DNA of 64,000 nt from positions 1-64,000 of the forward strand of contig DGSO01000029.1 of assembly GCA_002393945.1 (NCBI GenBank). Reading direction: 5' to 3'. This document shows positions 8,215-17,914 of this stretch, in pieces. The position numbers were made by a program, and so were the translations under genes. Under the pieces are notes generated by a model. That model was not told the origin of the DNA, ran no database searches, and saw only the letters and a program-made list of their open reading frames with translations. Positions within the stretch are counted from its first letter, which is position 1. Each line of letters begins with the position of its first letter. The stretch is from Bacteroidales bacterium UBA4360 (GTDB lineage Bacteria > Bacteroidota > Bacteroidia > Bacteroidales > UBA932).

Positions 8215-10472
8215 TTCTTCTCGCGGATAATGCTTATAAGGCGGTCCGGGTAGTTCGATATAATGGCATCGACACCTGCGGCCGCCATTCTTTTAATGTC
8301 TTCCGGTTCATCCACGGTCCAAGGAACCACCTTGATGCCAAGAGCGTGGCAGTAGGCTACATCATGGCTTGTGACGACTTCATGGTTCGGAGACCACCAG
8401 CGCGGGCGGAAGCTGAGCATGGAGAGGATTTCCTCGATGCCGCTGAGGTCTTCGGTGAGGAATGAGAGTTCTACCTGAGGCCACTTTTCGTGGATGTACT
8501 CCAGTGCGCGCGTGTCAAAGCTCTGGACTACGAGGCGGTCTCCTAGGTTCTTGGAAAGAAGGAGGGGAATGCATTTGTCGCAGAACTCCTTGTAATCGGG
8601 CCACAGTTTGCCTTCTCCCTTGCCGGTTTTTGACTTTATCTCAATATTATAGCGGAAGGGGGAATAACCTTTCTTTGCGGCATACTGCTCCGTGAAGTCG
8701 ATGAGGTCCGATGCAAGGGGCTTGTGCTCGGAGACCTTCTTCTGCTCCGGCCAGCGGTCTACGAACCTAAGGCCCACGTCATACTTTGCGATACTGTCAT
8801 AAGGCATGGTGTAGAGGTATTCCTTGGGGTCTTCCTTTTGTATCAGGGTGCTGTCCGGCCTCATGGAGTAGCGGGGGTGGAAGTAGTTGTCGTGGGATAC
8901 CACAACCTTGCCGTCGCTGCTTAACTGGAGATCGAATTCCAGGGTGTTCACATGCAGCTTCATGGCATTTTTCATGGCAGAGACTGTGTTCTCCGGCATG
9001 AGTCCGGCGCCGCCGCGGTGTGCCTGCAGGTCGATGTAGCCGTCCATGCAGAAATCGTGGGACCAGGTGCGTCCGTCAGGTGCTTTGACCGTCATGGTTA
9101 CGGACGATGCATACTGGGAGGGCTCTGCCGCGAAATAATGGGATTGGGCATGGGCTCTCTTGTATCCGGGGATATTTTCTGCATTGCCTTTGTAGACATC
9201 GAGGATCTCCTGCTTGTAGTCGGGGGAGATTTCCCAAACGGGCTGAGCCTTGCCCATATATTTTCCGTCTTCATACCATTCGACGGTCCAGGTGGAATCG
9301 GCCTGCCATACATTTGCGAGGACGCAGTTGGGGTGCAGCGGGGCTTCGTCCATTTCGATGAAGCGCACCTGGAAGCTGTCGGAGTAGTCGATGTTATGCC
9401 AGTCCCAGCTTACAGTGCCGTCTACGGAGGATATTATCTGGTAGCCGCGGGGGGTGCCGTCGCGGCACCAGTCCGTCGCCCACCATGCTCCGCCGATTGC
9501 TGCGGCGTTGTGGTCCGTGACGTTGGCGTTTATGGCCTGGGTAACCATGAGGTGGGTATGGCCGGAGAGGATGTCGGCCTTGCGGCTGCCAAGGATTTCG
9601 AGCATTTCAGCGCTTCCTTTGATGGAGTCGCTTCTTCCGGCTTCCTTGAAGCGGATGGGGCTGTGCTGGGCAAGGTAGATGTGGGTATCGGCAGGGACAA
9701 GATTCAGGAGACCTTTCACGAAGCCGAGCGTCTCCTGGGAGTAACCCTCCTTGTAGTTGTTCGAACTCTTTCCGGGGTCATCGCTGCCGCTGGCCTCGAA
9801 CAGGATGTCGTTGACGGCGATCACCAGGTCTTCCCCAAGGAAGAAGGCGTAATTGTACGGGCCGAAAGCTGCCTCAAAGGCTTCTCCGGCGGGTATTCCG
9901 CTGCGGTTCTGGATGAAGTCGTGGTTGCCGATGACTGCATAGAAAGGTATGCGCGTAGTGGCGATGGATTCCTTGTATGAGTCGAACATCTCCAGTTTGT
10001 TCCATGCGATGTCTCCGAGGGCTATTCCCACAGTGGGCCTCTGGGCGCTGTAGCGGGCGGCCATTCCGCGGAGATCTCCCAGGGGACGTTCACGGAAGCG
10101 GTCCAGGTGCTTTTGGTTCTGCATCTGAGGGTCCGATACGCTGAAGATGGTATAATCCTTCCCTTCGCCGAAGGGGAGAAGCTCGAAATTGAACTTCTTC
10201 GTGCCTTTTATGGGCTTGTAGAACTGGGGGGCGCCGGAAGAATAGTCGGCAACGTAACCCGAAGGAGTTATGACAAAAACATTGCGCGCATCCTTGTGGG
10301 TGCTCAGTTTGAAAGCTCCGTCTTTCCCTGTTTTGGTGAACTTGTAACCGTCGGACACTATGACGTTTGCAAGCGGTTTGCCCTGTGACGAAACGCGGCC
10401 TTTGACGTTCTTTGCCATCGCCGGAACACTCACCATAGCGACAGCCAAAATAAGGCCAAGGAATCTTCTCAT
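8208..10472 (-). CDS. Calcineurin-like phosphoesterase fused to glycerophosphodiester phosphodiesterase
   Basis: This 754-residue exported protein joins two phosphodiesterases. After the signal peptide (MRRFLGLILAVAMVSVPAMA) comes an Ig-like MetallophosN region (about 21-105). A calcineurin-type metallophosphoesterase follows, with VSDPQM, ALGDIAW, VIGNHDF, AQHSPI and LSGHTHL metal-binding motifs, then a MetallophosC region. From about residue 478 there is a complete GDPD domain: AHRGGAG, PENT, LEFDLQLSSDG, VVSHD and VQSFD. GDPD enzymes release glycerol 3-phosphate from glycerophosphodiesters or teichoic acids; the calcineurin half could act on the resulting phosphoester. The gene faces the SusCD operon across a 184-base gap, and a homologous phosphoesterase starts that operon. 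It probably cleaves phosphodiester nutrients in the periplasm or at the cell surface. Confidence 0.88.
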   Translation of the reverse strand: MRRFLGLILAVAMVSVPAMAKNVKGRVSSQGKPLANVIVSDGYKFTKTGKDGAFKLSTHKDARNVFVITPSGYVADYSSGAPQFYKPIKGTKKFNFELLPFGEGKDYTIFSVSDPQMQNQKHLDRFRERPLGDLRGMAARYSAQRPTVGIALGDIAWNKLEMFDSYKESIATTRIPFYAVIGNHDFIQNRSGIPAGEAFEAAFGPYNYAFFLGEDLVIAVNDILFEASGSDDPGKSSNNYKEGYSQETLGFVKGLLNLVPADTHIYLAQHSPIRFKEAGRSDSIKGSAEMLEILGSRKADILSGHTHLMVTQAINANVTDHNAAAIGGAWWATDWCRDGTPRGYQIISSVDGTVSWDWHNIDYSDSFQVRFIEMDEAPLHPNCVLANVWQADSTWTVEWYEDGKYMGKAQPVWEISPDYKQEILDVYKGNAENIPGYKRAHAQSHYFAAEPSQYASSVTMTVKAPDGRTWSHDFCMDGYIDLQAHRGGAGLMPENTVSAMKNAMKLHVNTLEFDLQLSSDGKVVVSHDNYFHPRYSMRPDSTLIQKEDPKEYLYTMPYDSIAKYDVGLRFVDRWPEQKKVSEHKPLASDLIDFTEQYAAKKGYSPFRYNIEIKSKTGKGEGKLWPDYKEFCDKCIPLLLSKNLGDRLVVQSFDTRALEYIHEKWPQVELSFLTEDLSGIEEILSMLSFRPRWWSPNHEVVTSHDVAYCHALGIKVVPWTVDEPEDIKRMAAAGVDAIISNYPDRLISIIREKNQ

Positions 10473-10489
10473 AGCTATTATATTTAATT

Positions 10490-10540
10490 TTAGTGCATTT
10501 CTGGTAACCAAATATAACGATTTTTTTTGAAATGCACTAA
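10490..10540. promoter_or_regulatory. Operator-like 12-bp inverted repeat around the leftward promoter
   Basis: TTAGTGCATTTC (10490-10501) is matched exactly in reverse complement by GAAATGCACTAA (10529-10540). The centre of symmetry falls on the -7 box of the phosphoesterase-GDPD gene. Two perfect half-sites 27 bases apart suggest a dimeric regulator or a looping repressor; the regulator is not identified. Confidence 0.45.
10509..10516 (-). promoter_or_regulatory. -7 box of the phosphoesterase-GDPD gene
   Basis: On the minus strand this reads TATATTTG, giving a leader of about 33 bases before the ATG at 10472. It lies between the arms of the 10490-10540 inverted repeat. Confidence 0.55.
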
Positions 10541-10618
10541 CCCCACAATGCGGGACAGCAAGAGGTGGCTGGGAGCTTTATTTGTTAATTTTTGTAAAAA
10601 AGCTAACCGCCGTTACTA

Positions 10619-10627
10619 TATTATTTG
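10619..10627 (+). promoter_or_regulatory. Weak -7 candidate for the SusCD operon
   Basis: TATTATTTG resembles TAnnTTTG with one extra base, 29 bases before the ATG at 10657. A TTTG at 10591-10594 lies 24 bases upstream. No better match occurs in the gap, so this is the best but uncertain start signal for the phosphoesterase-susCD operon. Confidence 0.3.
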
Positions 10628-10656
10628 TAAATTTACATATCAATTACGCTTAAACT

Positions 10657-12633
10657 ATGACTAAGTTTCGAAGAGTTTCATTATATTTTTGGGGTGCGGC
10701 AGTTGTAATGGTTTTTGTCGCAATTGCTTGCGGGAAGGAGCCGCAGCAGGCGGCGGGCTCGCTTTCGGACGTGCAGTTTACCGTGCCGGAAACGATGGAT
10801 GTTCCCTACGGCAGTGACAAGATTTCTTTCCGCGTGCAGTTTGGGAAAAAACCCGCAGAGGGGGATAAGATTTCTTTCGGCCAGCTTGCTGCGTGCCCGG
10901 TGAAGGACATATCGGCCAGTTCGTTCAATGTGGATATCACCTCCCTGTGGAGCGTTCCCCTTTCAAGCGGCACCTATGCTGTTACCCTAAGGCGCGGCAC
11001 CCAGTCCCAGAAAAAGGGAGACGTGAAGATAACGGTCACTGCGGCCGATGAGCTGCAGCCGGCAGCCGGCTGTAACGTTTACGGTAAGGTCATCTGCGAC
11101 GGAGAAGGAATTCCCGACGTAAGTGTCTCCGACGGCCATGAGGTGGTCCGTACAGACAAGGACGGCGTGTATCAGATGAAATCTGACAAGTACCACAAGT
11201 ATGTGTTTGTGAGCGTTCCGTCGGGCTACGAGCCCACAAGGCAGGGCATCCTTCCCTCCATGCACGCCCAGCTCACAAAGGCGGCCGAAGTGCCTGAGCG
11301 CGTGGATTTTATCCTCAAGAAGGCTCCGGACCAGACCAACCACACCATGCTCATGCTGGGAGACATGCACCTTGCAAACCGTACAGGCGACAGGAACCAG
11401 TTCAAGAACTTCGTGAATGACATCAATGCCTTCACTCTCACTCTAAGCGGTCCTGTCTACGGCCTCACCCTCGGCGACATGACATGGGACCTCTACTGGG
11501 AGACCAACAACTACGGCTACAAGGACTACCTTGCCGATGCCCAGACCATCCAGGGCCTCACGATTTACCAGACTATCGGCAACCACGACCACAGCATGTA
11601 CGAATTCGGAGACTACAACTCTGTGGCCGAGTACAAAAGGACGGTTGCTCCAACCTATTACTCCTTCAATATCGGCAACGTTCACTATGTGGTACTGGAC
11701 GATGTTGAATGCACGAATTCCACGGCCACCAAGGACGACAACGGCAAAGCCTGCTACGTGCGCACCTACGACTCGCATATCGTCCAGGAACAGCTGGACT
11801 GGCTCAAGAAGGACCTCTCTTATGTGAGCAAGTCCACCCCCGTAGCCATCTCCATGCATATTCCCCTTTACAAAGCAAACGGCTCCTATCATTGGTACGC
11901 CAGCAACAAGTCTTACCTGAAGCAGCACGCAATTGACCTTGAGAACATACTCAAGCCATACTCTGCCGCGCATATATTCACTGCTCACACGCACACTGTT
12001 TATAACGTAGACTTCATGTCATCGGACCACATCTTTGAGCACAACAGCGGTTCAATCTGTGGTACCTGGTGGTGGAGCGCACACGAGACTCCCGGCGTGC
12101 ATATCGGCCAGGACGGCTCTCCCGGCGGCTACGGCGTCGTGAAGGTAAGCGGCAACGACTTCTCCTGGCAGTTCAAGGCTACCGGATATCCCCTGGACTT
12201 CCAGATGCGCACTTATGACCGCAACAAAATCCTGATTACCCCGGCCGAATATGTCCCCAACGGCAGCGCTTCTTCACGCGCCGCATTCGACCCCGGCTTA
12301 TGGGCCACGGCCAGCAGCGCCAACGAAGTTTACATCAATGTCTGGAACTATGATCCGTCATGGAAGGTCGAGGTGAGTGAAAACGGCAAGGCCCTTTCGG
12401 TCGAAAAGGTTACCGTCCTTGACCCGCTTCACCTTGTTTCCTATACGGCAAAGCGCCTTGACAAAAACAAGGCGGCATCTTTCGCAACCATAACCAATTC
12501 CCATACTTTCCGCGTGAAAGCCTCGTCGGCAAGCTCCACGCTTGATATAAAGGTAACGGACCGCTTCGGGAATGTCTATACCGAAACCATGAAGCGCCCT
12601 AAGGAGTTCAGTACTGATATCTACAAACACTAA
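10657..12633 (+). CDS. Calcineurin-like phosphoesterase lipoprotein
   Basis: A 658-residue lipoprotein, with signal ending VAIAC. An N-terminal ~100-residue beta region of unknown type precedes a MetallophosN-like segment (NVYGKVICDGEGIPDVSVSDG). The metallophosphoesterase core has LGDMH, LTLGDMTWD, IGNHDH, SMHIPLY and TAHTHT, which supply the expected two-metal ligands. A MetallophosC-like C-terminal region follows. It is the first gene of an operon with susC 14 bases downstream, and it is a homologue of the divergent phosphoesterase-GDPD protein but lacks the GDPD domain. Lipid anchoring and linkage to susCD suggest it trims a phosphorylated substrate at the outer membrane for import. The exact substrate is unknown. 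Confidence 0.85.
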   Translation: MTKFRRVSLYFWGAAVVMVFVAIACGKEPQQAAGSLSDVQFTVPETMDVPYGSDKISFRVQFGKKPAEGDKISFGQLAACPVKDISASSFNVDITSLWSVPLSSGTYAVTLRRGTQSQKKGDVKITVTAADELQPAAGCNVYGKVICDGEGIPDVSVSDGHEVVRTDKDGVYQMKSDKYHKYVFVSVPSGYEPTRQGILPSMHAQLTKAAEVPERVDFILKKAPDQTNHTMLMLGDMHLANRTGDRNQFKNFVNDINAFTLTLSGPVYGLTLGDMTWDLYWETNNYGYKDYLADAQTIQGLTIYQTIGNHDHSMYEFGDYNSVAEYKRTVAPTYYSFNIGNVHYVVLDDVECTNSTATKDDNGKACYVRTYDSHIVQEQLDWLKKDLSYVSKSTPVAISMHIPLYKANGSYHWYASNKSYLKQHAIDLENILKPYSAAHIFTAHTHTVYNVDFMSSDHIFEHNSGSICGTWWWSAHETPGVHIGQDGSPGGYGVVKVSGNDFSWQFKATGYPLDFQMRTYDRNKILITPAEYVPNGSASSRAAFDPGLWATASSANEVYINVWNYDPSWKVEVSENGKALSVEKVTVLDPLHLVSYTAKRLDKNKAASFATITNSHTFRVKASSASSTLDIKVTDRFGNVYTETMKRPKEFSTDIYKH

Positions 12634-12647
12634 TTCATATATAACCT

Positions 12648-15600
12648 ATGAAACGACTTAAGTTTTTAATTGTTTCCATGTTCCTGACCCTGGCCCTGGC
12701 CATGGGCCTTCAGGCCCAGAACCAGCGCCGGGAGGTTTCCGGTACTGTAGTGGATCAGGCCGGACAGCCCATCATCGGCGCAGTGGCGATGGTGCCTGGA
12801 ACCAACAATGCATCCGTGACCGGAGCTGACGGCTCGTTCTCCCTTCGTGCCGATGCATCCGAAATCACATTGGAAGTTTCCTGCCTTGGTTATGTGTCCG
12901 TAACCGTAAAAGCACAGGCGGGGACTAAGAACCTGACAATCACTCTCGAGGAAGACAACATGATGCTGGAAGAGACAGTGGTGGTGGGCTATGGCGTTCA
13001 GAAGAAAGTCAACCTCACCGGCGCTGTGACCGCCGTGGATGTAAAGGAACTCGAGGACCGTACCACCCACAACCTGACCAACATGCTTCAGGGTGCGGTG
13101 CCCGGCCTGAATATTTCCACCTCGTCTGGTAATCCCGGTTCGGCCGGTTCCATCAACATCCGAGGCATAACCTCCATCAACGCAGCCGACCCTCTCGTCC
13201 TCATCGACGGCACGGAAGGCGACCTTTCCCGCGTTAATCCTGCCGATGTCGAGAACATCTCCGTCATCAAGGATGCTTCTGCAGCAGCTATTTACGGTGC
13301 CCGTGCAGCCTATGGTGTCATCCTGGTTACCACTAAGGCCGGTGACGACAAGGGCGGAAAAGCCAGGGTGCGCTACAGCGGCCGCTGGGGCTGGGAAGAG
13401 CCAACCGTCTCTACCGATTTCGAAACCAGAGGTTACTGGTCTGTCTATACCGTGGACAAATTCTGGGCAACCGATGCCGGTAAGAACTACACTACATATA
13501 CCGCCCACGACATGGCGGAACTCCTTGCCCGTGTAAACGATGTCACCGAGAATCCCGCCCGTCCCTGGGTCGTGGAAGAAGTGAGAAACGGCCGCAAGCA
13601 GTGGATTTACTATGCCAATACCGACTGGTACCACGAACTTTATAACGACCGCCACCCCGTACAGCAGCACAACGTCTCCATCACCGGTGGCAACAAGGAT
13701 GTGAAGTACTATCTCTCAGGTGCTTACGACAATCAGACGGGTATCATCAAGATGAACCCCGATGTGTTCAGCAAGTATAATCTCAGGGCCAAGATAGATG
13801 CCCGCATCAACAAGTATGCACGCATCTCCAACAATACCGCTTTCTATACATCGTCCTACAACTATCCGGGCGGAAGCAGCATCCAGGATTCATTCGCCTA
13901 TGCAGCCCGTCACGGTCTTGCATCGTTCCCTCTCCAGAACCCCGACGGCAGCTGGCTCTACGCTACGCCGATGATTTCCGGTAACTACAACGTGGCAAAC
14001 GGCCGCCACCTTCTCTTTGGCGGCGGAAAGGCCCGCAACCAGCAGAACCGTTCCGATTTTGCCAATACCACGGAACTCAAGATTACCCCGACGAAAGACT
14101 TTACCATTACGGCAAACTACACCTACCGGCTGTATCAGAACCGCAACCAGTACCGCAGCGTGAACTTCGAGTACCGCCAGTATCCGGATGCCGATTATGA
14201 ATATTACACCACCGGCGCCGGCGAAGATGCCCTTCAGGAGACCATAACCACCAACCAGAGGCATTCCGCAAACGTCTTCGGAACCTACGACCACACATTT
14301 GCCGATGCCCATCACCTCACGGTGACCGCCGGCATGAACGCCGAGGAGTGGTCCAGCAAGGCAGTGGGAGCGGTAGGAAAGAACCTCCTGTCCGAAACCC
14401 TCAACGACCTTAACCTCGTCGGCCCCGACGCTACCGGCAATGTAATCACCGAAGTTTCCGGCGGCCAGAACGAATACGCCATCGCAGGCTTCTTCGGCCG
14501 TCTGAATTACAACTACAAGGAACGTTATCTCCTTGAACTTTCCGGCCGATATGACGGTACTTCCCGTTTCCAGAAGGGACACCAGTGGGGTTTCTTCCCG
14601 TCTGCTTCCCTTGGTTGGAGAGTCTCTGAAGAACCTTTCTTCAAGAGCGCAAAGAGGACTATCGACAACCTTAAGTTCCGTGTGTCCTACGGTAACCTCG
14701 GCAACCAGGTTGTGCGCACTTCCGGCGGCGCCCAGAACTACTATGCATACCTCCGCAAGATTTCCATAAGCGACTTTGAAGGCTATTCCTTCGGCGAAGG
14801 CACCACGATGGGCAAATATGCTACCCTCGGCGCCCCGGTGGATGCAAACCTGACCTGGGAAACTGCAGAGCAGTGGAATGCCGGTGTAGACTTCGCGGCT
14901 CTCAAGAACCGCCTCACCTTCACGGGTGAAATCTACAGGAGAAACACCCTTAACATGCTCACTGCCGGTCCTGACCTTCCTGCAATCTACGGCGCAGCGT
15001 CTCCCCAGACCAATGCCGCAGACCTGAGCACCACAGGTTACGAACTGTCCCTCAGCTGGAGAGACCAGGTGAACCTGTTCGGCAAACCTCTCGGATATGG
15101 GATCCGCGCCACCCTCAGCGACTACCGTTCCTATATCACCCGCTACAACAACCCCACCAAGTCCCTTGCCATGGCCTATTACGAAGGCATGCGCATTGGT
15201 GATATCTGGGGCTTCGAGGTGGACGGCCTGTTCGCTTCAGACGAAGAAGCCCAGCAGTATACCTCCCAGGTCCTCGACTGCAGCGGTTACATCAGCAGCC
15301 GTATGACCGGCGGCTTCCTGGCAGGCGACCTTCGCTTTGTAGACCTTGACAACGACGGCCACTACCAGATAGACGCCGACGGCCACTATGTCCTTGACGA
15401 AAACGGCAACAGGATCCTCCTTCCCGAAGACCAGTGGAGAGTAAACACCCTGAGTCTCGGAAGCAACACCGTCGATGATCCCGGTGACCGCAAAATCCTT
15501 GGAAACTCCCTGCCGAGCCTCCAGTACGGCATTACCTTCAATGCCGATTACATGGGCTTTGACATTTCGGCCTTCTTCCAGGGAACGGGCAACCATTACT

Positions 15601-16049
15601 GGTATCCTGCCGGTATGAACTACATGTTCTGGGGCCCTTACAGCTATCCTTACCTTTCCTTCCTGCAGCGCGATTTCATCGACAGGGTATGGTCTGAGGA
15701 GAATCCCGACACCTACTTCCCGCGTCCCCGCGCCTATTCCTCCACCGGCGGCGAACTCTCAAAGGTCAACAGCCGCTATCTGCAGAACATCCGCTACCTT
15801 CGTTTCAAGAACCTGACCGTTGGCTACACCCTTCCGGCCAAGGCCGTGAAGAAAGTGGGTCTGGAGAAGGTCCGTGTCTATTTCTCGGGTGAAAACCTTG
15901 CCTACTGGTCACCTCTTAAGAAGTATACCAGGTATCTCGACCCTGAAAGTGCATACACCAGGGACGGATCCGGCAACTCTTCCGCACAGGACCACATGAG
16001 CTATCCATGGCAGAAGACCTTCATGTTTGGTATTGACGTAACATTCTAA
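12648..16049 (+). CDS. SusC/RagA-family TonB-dependent outer membrane transporter
   Basis: This 1133-residue outer-membrane transporter begins with a signal peptide ending in LQAQ. An N-terminal carboxypeptidase-regulatory-like beta sandwich follows (VSGTVVDQAGQPIIGAV), then the SusC-type link motif ETVVVGYGVQKK and the plug with SINIRGITSINAADPLVLIDG. The rest is a 22-strand barrel, ending in an aromatic-terminated strand (KTFMFGIDVTF). It imports an oligomeric nutrient together with the SusD lipoprotein 17 bases downstream, powered by TonB. No SusR, hybrid two-component or ECF-sigma/anti-sigma regulator adjoins it. Unlike most SusCD loci, its enzyme partners are phosphoesterases, not glycosidases. 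Confidence 0.95.
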   Translation: MKRLKFLIVSMFLTLALAMGLQAQNQRREVSGTVVDQAGQPIIGAVAMVPGTNNASVTGADGSFSLRADASEITLEVSCLGYVSVTVKAQAGTKNLTITLEEDNMMLEETVVVGYGVQKKVNLTGAVTAVDVKELEDRTTHNLTNMLQGAVPGLNISTSSGNPGSAGSINIRGITSINAADPLVLIDGTEGDLSRVNPADVENISVIKDASAAAIYGARAAYGVILVTTKAGDDKGGKARVRYSGRWGWEEPTVSTDFETRGYWSVYTVDKFWATDAGKNYTTYTAHDMAELLARVNDVTENPARPWVVEEVRNGRKQWIYYANTDWYHELYNDRHPVQQHNVSITGGNKDVKYYLSGAYDNQTGIIKMNPDVFSKYNLRAKIDARINKYARISNNTAFYTSSYNYPGGSSIQDSFAYAARHGLASFPLQNPDGSWLYATPMISGNYNVANGRHLLFGGGKARNQQNRSDFANTTELKITPTKDFTITANYTYRLYQNRNQYRSVNFEYRQYPDADYEYYTTGAGEDALQETITTNQRHSANVFGTYDHTFADAHHLTVTAGMNAEEWSSKAVGAVGKNLLSETLNDLNLVGPDATGNVITEVSGGQNEYAIAGFFGRLNYNYKERYLLELSGRYDGTSRFQKGHQWGFFPSASLGWRVSEEPFFKSAKRTIDNLKFRVSYGNLGNQVVRTSGGAQNYYAYLRKISISDFEGYSFGEGTTMGKYATLGAPVDANLTWETAEQWNAGVDFAALKNRLTFTGEIYRRNTLNMLTAGPDLPAIYGAASPQTNAADLSTTGYELSLSWRDQVNLFGKPLGYGIRATLSDYRSYITRYNNPTKSLAMAYYEGMRIGDIWGFEVDGLFASDEEAQQYTSQVLDCSGYISSRMTGGFLAGDLRFVDLDNDGHYQIDADGHYVLDENGNRILLPEDQWRVNTLSLGSNTVDDPGDRKILGNSLPSLQYGITFNADYMGFDISAFFQGTGNHYWYPAGMNYMFWGPYSYPYLSFLQRDFIDRVWSEENPDTYFPRPRAYSSTGGELSKVNSRYLQNIRYLRFKNLTVGYTLPAKAVKKVGLEKVRVYFSGENLAYWSPLKKYTRYLDPESAYTRDGSGNSSAQDHMSYPWQKTFMFGIDVTF

Positions 16050-16066
16050 TTATGGAGGACAAGACA

Positions 16067-17896
16067 ATGAAAAGATATATTATACCTTTTGTAGCAATTA
16101 TCGCCTGCCTTACTTCCTGCAACGGTTTCCTTGACCGCACGCCTAAGGCAACCCTTGCCGCAGAGAACTACTTCCGTGACGAGACAGACCTTCAGCTGTT
16201 CTCCAACACTTTCTATAACAACCTTATCGACAAGGAGCCGTATAATGAGCAGAGCGACCAGCTCGTCTGCCTTAACCTTTCCGCATTCATGCGCGGCGGC
16301 ACATCCCGTACCGTTCCCAATTCCGGCGGCGGCTGGGGCAGCGGTGCCGGAGCATGGGGAGACCTTCGCAAGATGAATACTCTCCTCGAGTATATCGACC
16401 AGTGCGAAGACGATGCGGCCATCGTAAAATATACAGCCGTCACAAGGTTCTTCAGGGCCTATTTCTACTTCAATATGGTGAAGCGCTTCGGCGACGTTCC
16501 GTGGATTGACGAGCAGCTGGAGTCCGACTCCGAGAACCTCTACCGTCCGCGCGACAGCCGTGAGGTCATTATGACCCACATGCTTGAAGATATCGACTAC
16601 GCAATTGAGAATCTGCCTTCTGCAGTGAGCACTTACCGTGTGAACCGCTGGACGGCACTTGCCCTCAAGGCAAGGTTCTGCCTGTTTGAAGGTACTTTCA
16701 GGAAGTATCACGATCCTTCACAGCATGAATACATGTACGTTGTACCTCTTCCTGAGGACAGCCGCACGTCGGCCGACTATCTGGGCCTTGCCGCAGATGC
16801 TGCCAAGGAAATCATCGACGAAGGTCCTTACAAACTCGCAAAGGTGGATGACTACCGTACTCTCTTTGCAAACGTGGATGCCAACAAGGATGAGTTCATC
16901 CTCGCAATAAAGAACGACCAGAGCCTGCAGATCTGCAACAATGCCACTGCCTATGCCGTGATGCCCACACAGGGCACTCCGGGCTTCACCAGGAAGTTTG
17001 TTGCAAGCGTACTTATGGCCGACGGCACCCGCTTCACCGACAAGGAAGGCTGGGAAACCATGGCTTTCGTGGATGAAATGAAGGACCGTGATCCCCGCCT
17101 GAGCGCAATTGCGGTTGGCCCCGGAAATGTCTGGCTCGGAGACACCGAAGTGTCCGCCCCTGACCTTGGCTGCACCGTCACCGGTTACCAGGTCATGAAG
17201 TTCGTCATGGACAAGACCCTCCCCGAGTGGGGCCGTGTTGACAAGTCCTACAACGACATGCCCGTATTCCGCTATGCAGAGGTTCTTCTGAACTATGCCG
17301 AGGCCAAGGCCGAACTTGGAACCCTTACCCAGGACGATATCGACATCACCGTCAATGCCCTTCGTGACCGCGTTGGCATGACCGGGCACCTGTCCCTTGA
17401 TGATGCCAATGCAAATCCCGACTCATACCTTGGTTCATCCGAATTCGGCTACCGTAACGTTTCTGGAGCAAACAAGGGCGTTATCCTTGAAATCCGCCGT
17501 GAACGTGCCGTGGAGCTCGCCATGGAGGGCTTCCGCCTGAGCGACCTCCTCCGCTGGAGGGAAGGCAAGTGCCTTGAGCAGCCTATCTACGGAATGTACT
17601 TCAAGGGCATCGGCAAGTATGACCTTACGGGAGACGGCAAGGCCGACATCAACATCTGGAAAGACACCAACCCCAAGAGCAAGGATGTCGTGGACTATGA
17701 GCTTGGCACTGCCACCGGCATCGAGCTCACCGACGGGGCAAGCGGCTATGTTTATCATCACAGCGGCGTAACCCGCAGCTTTGACGAGAACCGCGACTAC
17801 TACTATCCCATCCCTACCAAGGAGCGTCAGCTTTACCACGAAAAGGGAGTTGACCTCAAGCAGAACCCCGGATGGGTTGACGGACTTAGCTACTAA
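16067..17896 (+). CDS. SusD/RagB-family nutrient-binding lipoprotein
   Basis: The start at 16067 is supported by GGAGG at 16055-16059, eight bases upstream; this is unusual in a genome with few such sites. The signal ends LTSC (Cys 18). SusD family features include the N-terminal FLDRTPKATLAAENYFRDETDL segment after the Cys and a central RYAEVLLNYAEAKAELG helix. A late EIRRERAVELAMEGFRLSDLLRW block is the hallmark C-terminal SusD signature. At 609 residues it is typical. It caps the SusC channel on the cell surface and captures substrate. Genes lie 17 bases after susC and 18 before the BACON lipoprotein, so they form one operon. Confidence 0.95.
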   Translation: MKRYIIPFVAIIACLTSCNGFLDRTPKATLAAENYFRDETDLQLFSNTFYNNLIDKEPYNEQSDQLVCLNLSAFMRGGTSRTVPNSGGGWGSGAGAWGDLRKMNTLLEYIDQCEDDAAIVKYTAVTRFFRAYFYFNMVKRFGDVPWIDEQLESDSENLYRPRDSREVIMTHMLEDIDYAIENLPSAVSTYRVNRWTALALKARFCLFEGTFRKYHDPSQHEYMYVVPLPEDSRTSADYLGLAADAAKEIIDEGPYKLAKVDDYRTLFANVDANKDEFILAIKNDQSLQICNNATAYAVMPTQGTPGFTRKFVASVLMADGTRFTDKEGWETMAFVDEMKDRDPRLSAIAVGPGNVWLGDTEVSAPDLGCTVTGYQVMKFVMDKTLPEWGRVDKSYNDMPVFRYAEVLLNYAEAKAELGTLTQDDIDITVNALRDRVGMTGHLSLDDANANPDSYLGSSEFGYRNVSGANKGVILEIRRERAVELAMEGFRLSDLLRWREGKCLEQPIYGMYFKGIGKYDLTGDGKADINIWKDTNPKSKDVVDYELGTATGIELTDGASGYVYHHSGVTRSFDENRDYYYPIPTKERQLYHEKGVDLKQNPGWVDGLSY

Positions 17897-17914
17897 ACAA
17901 AAGGAGAGCATATT

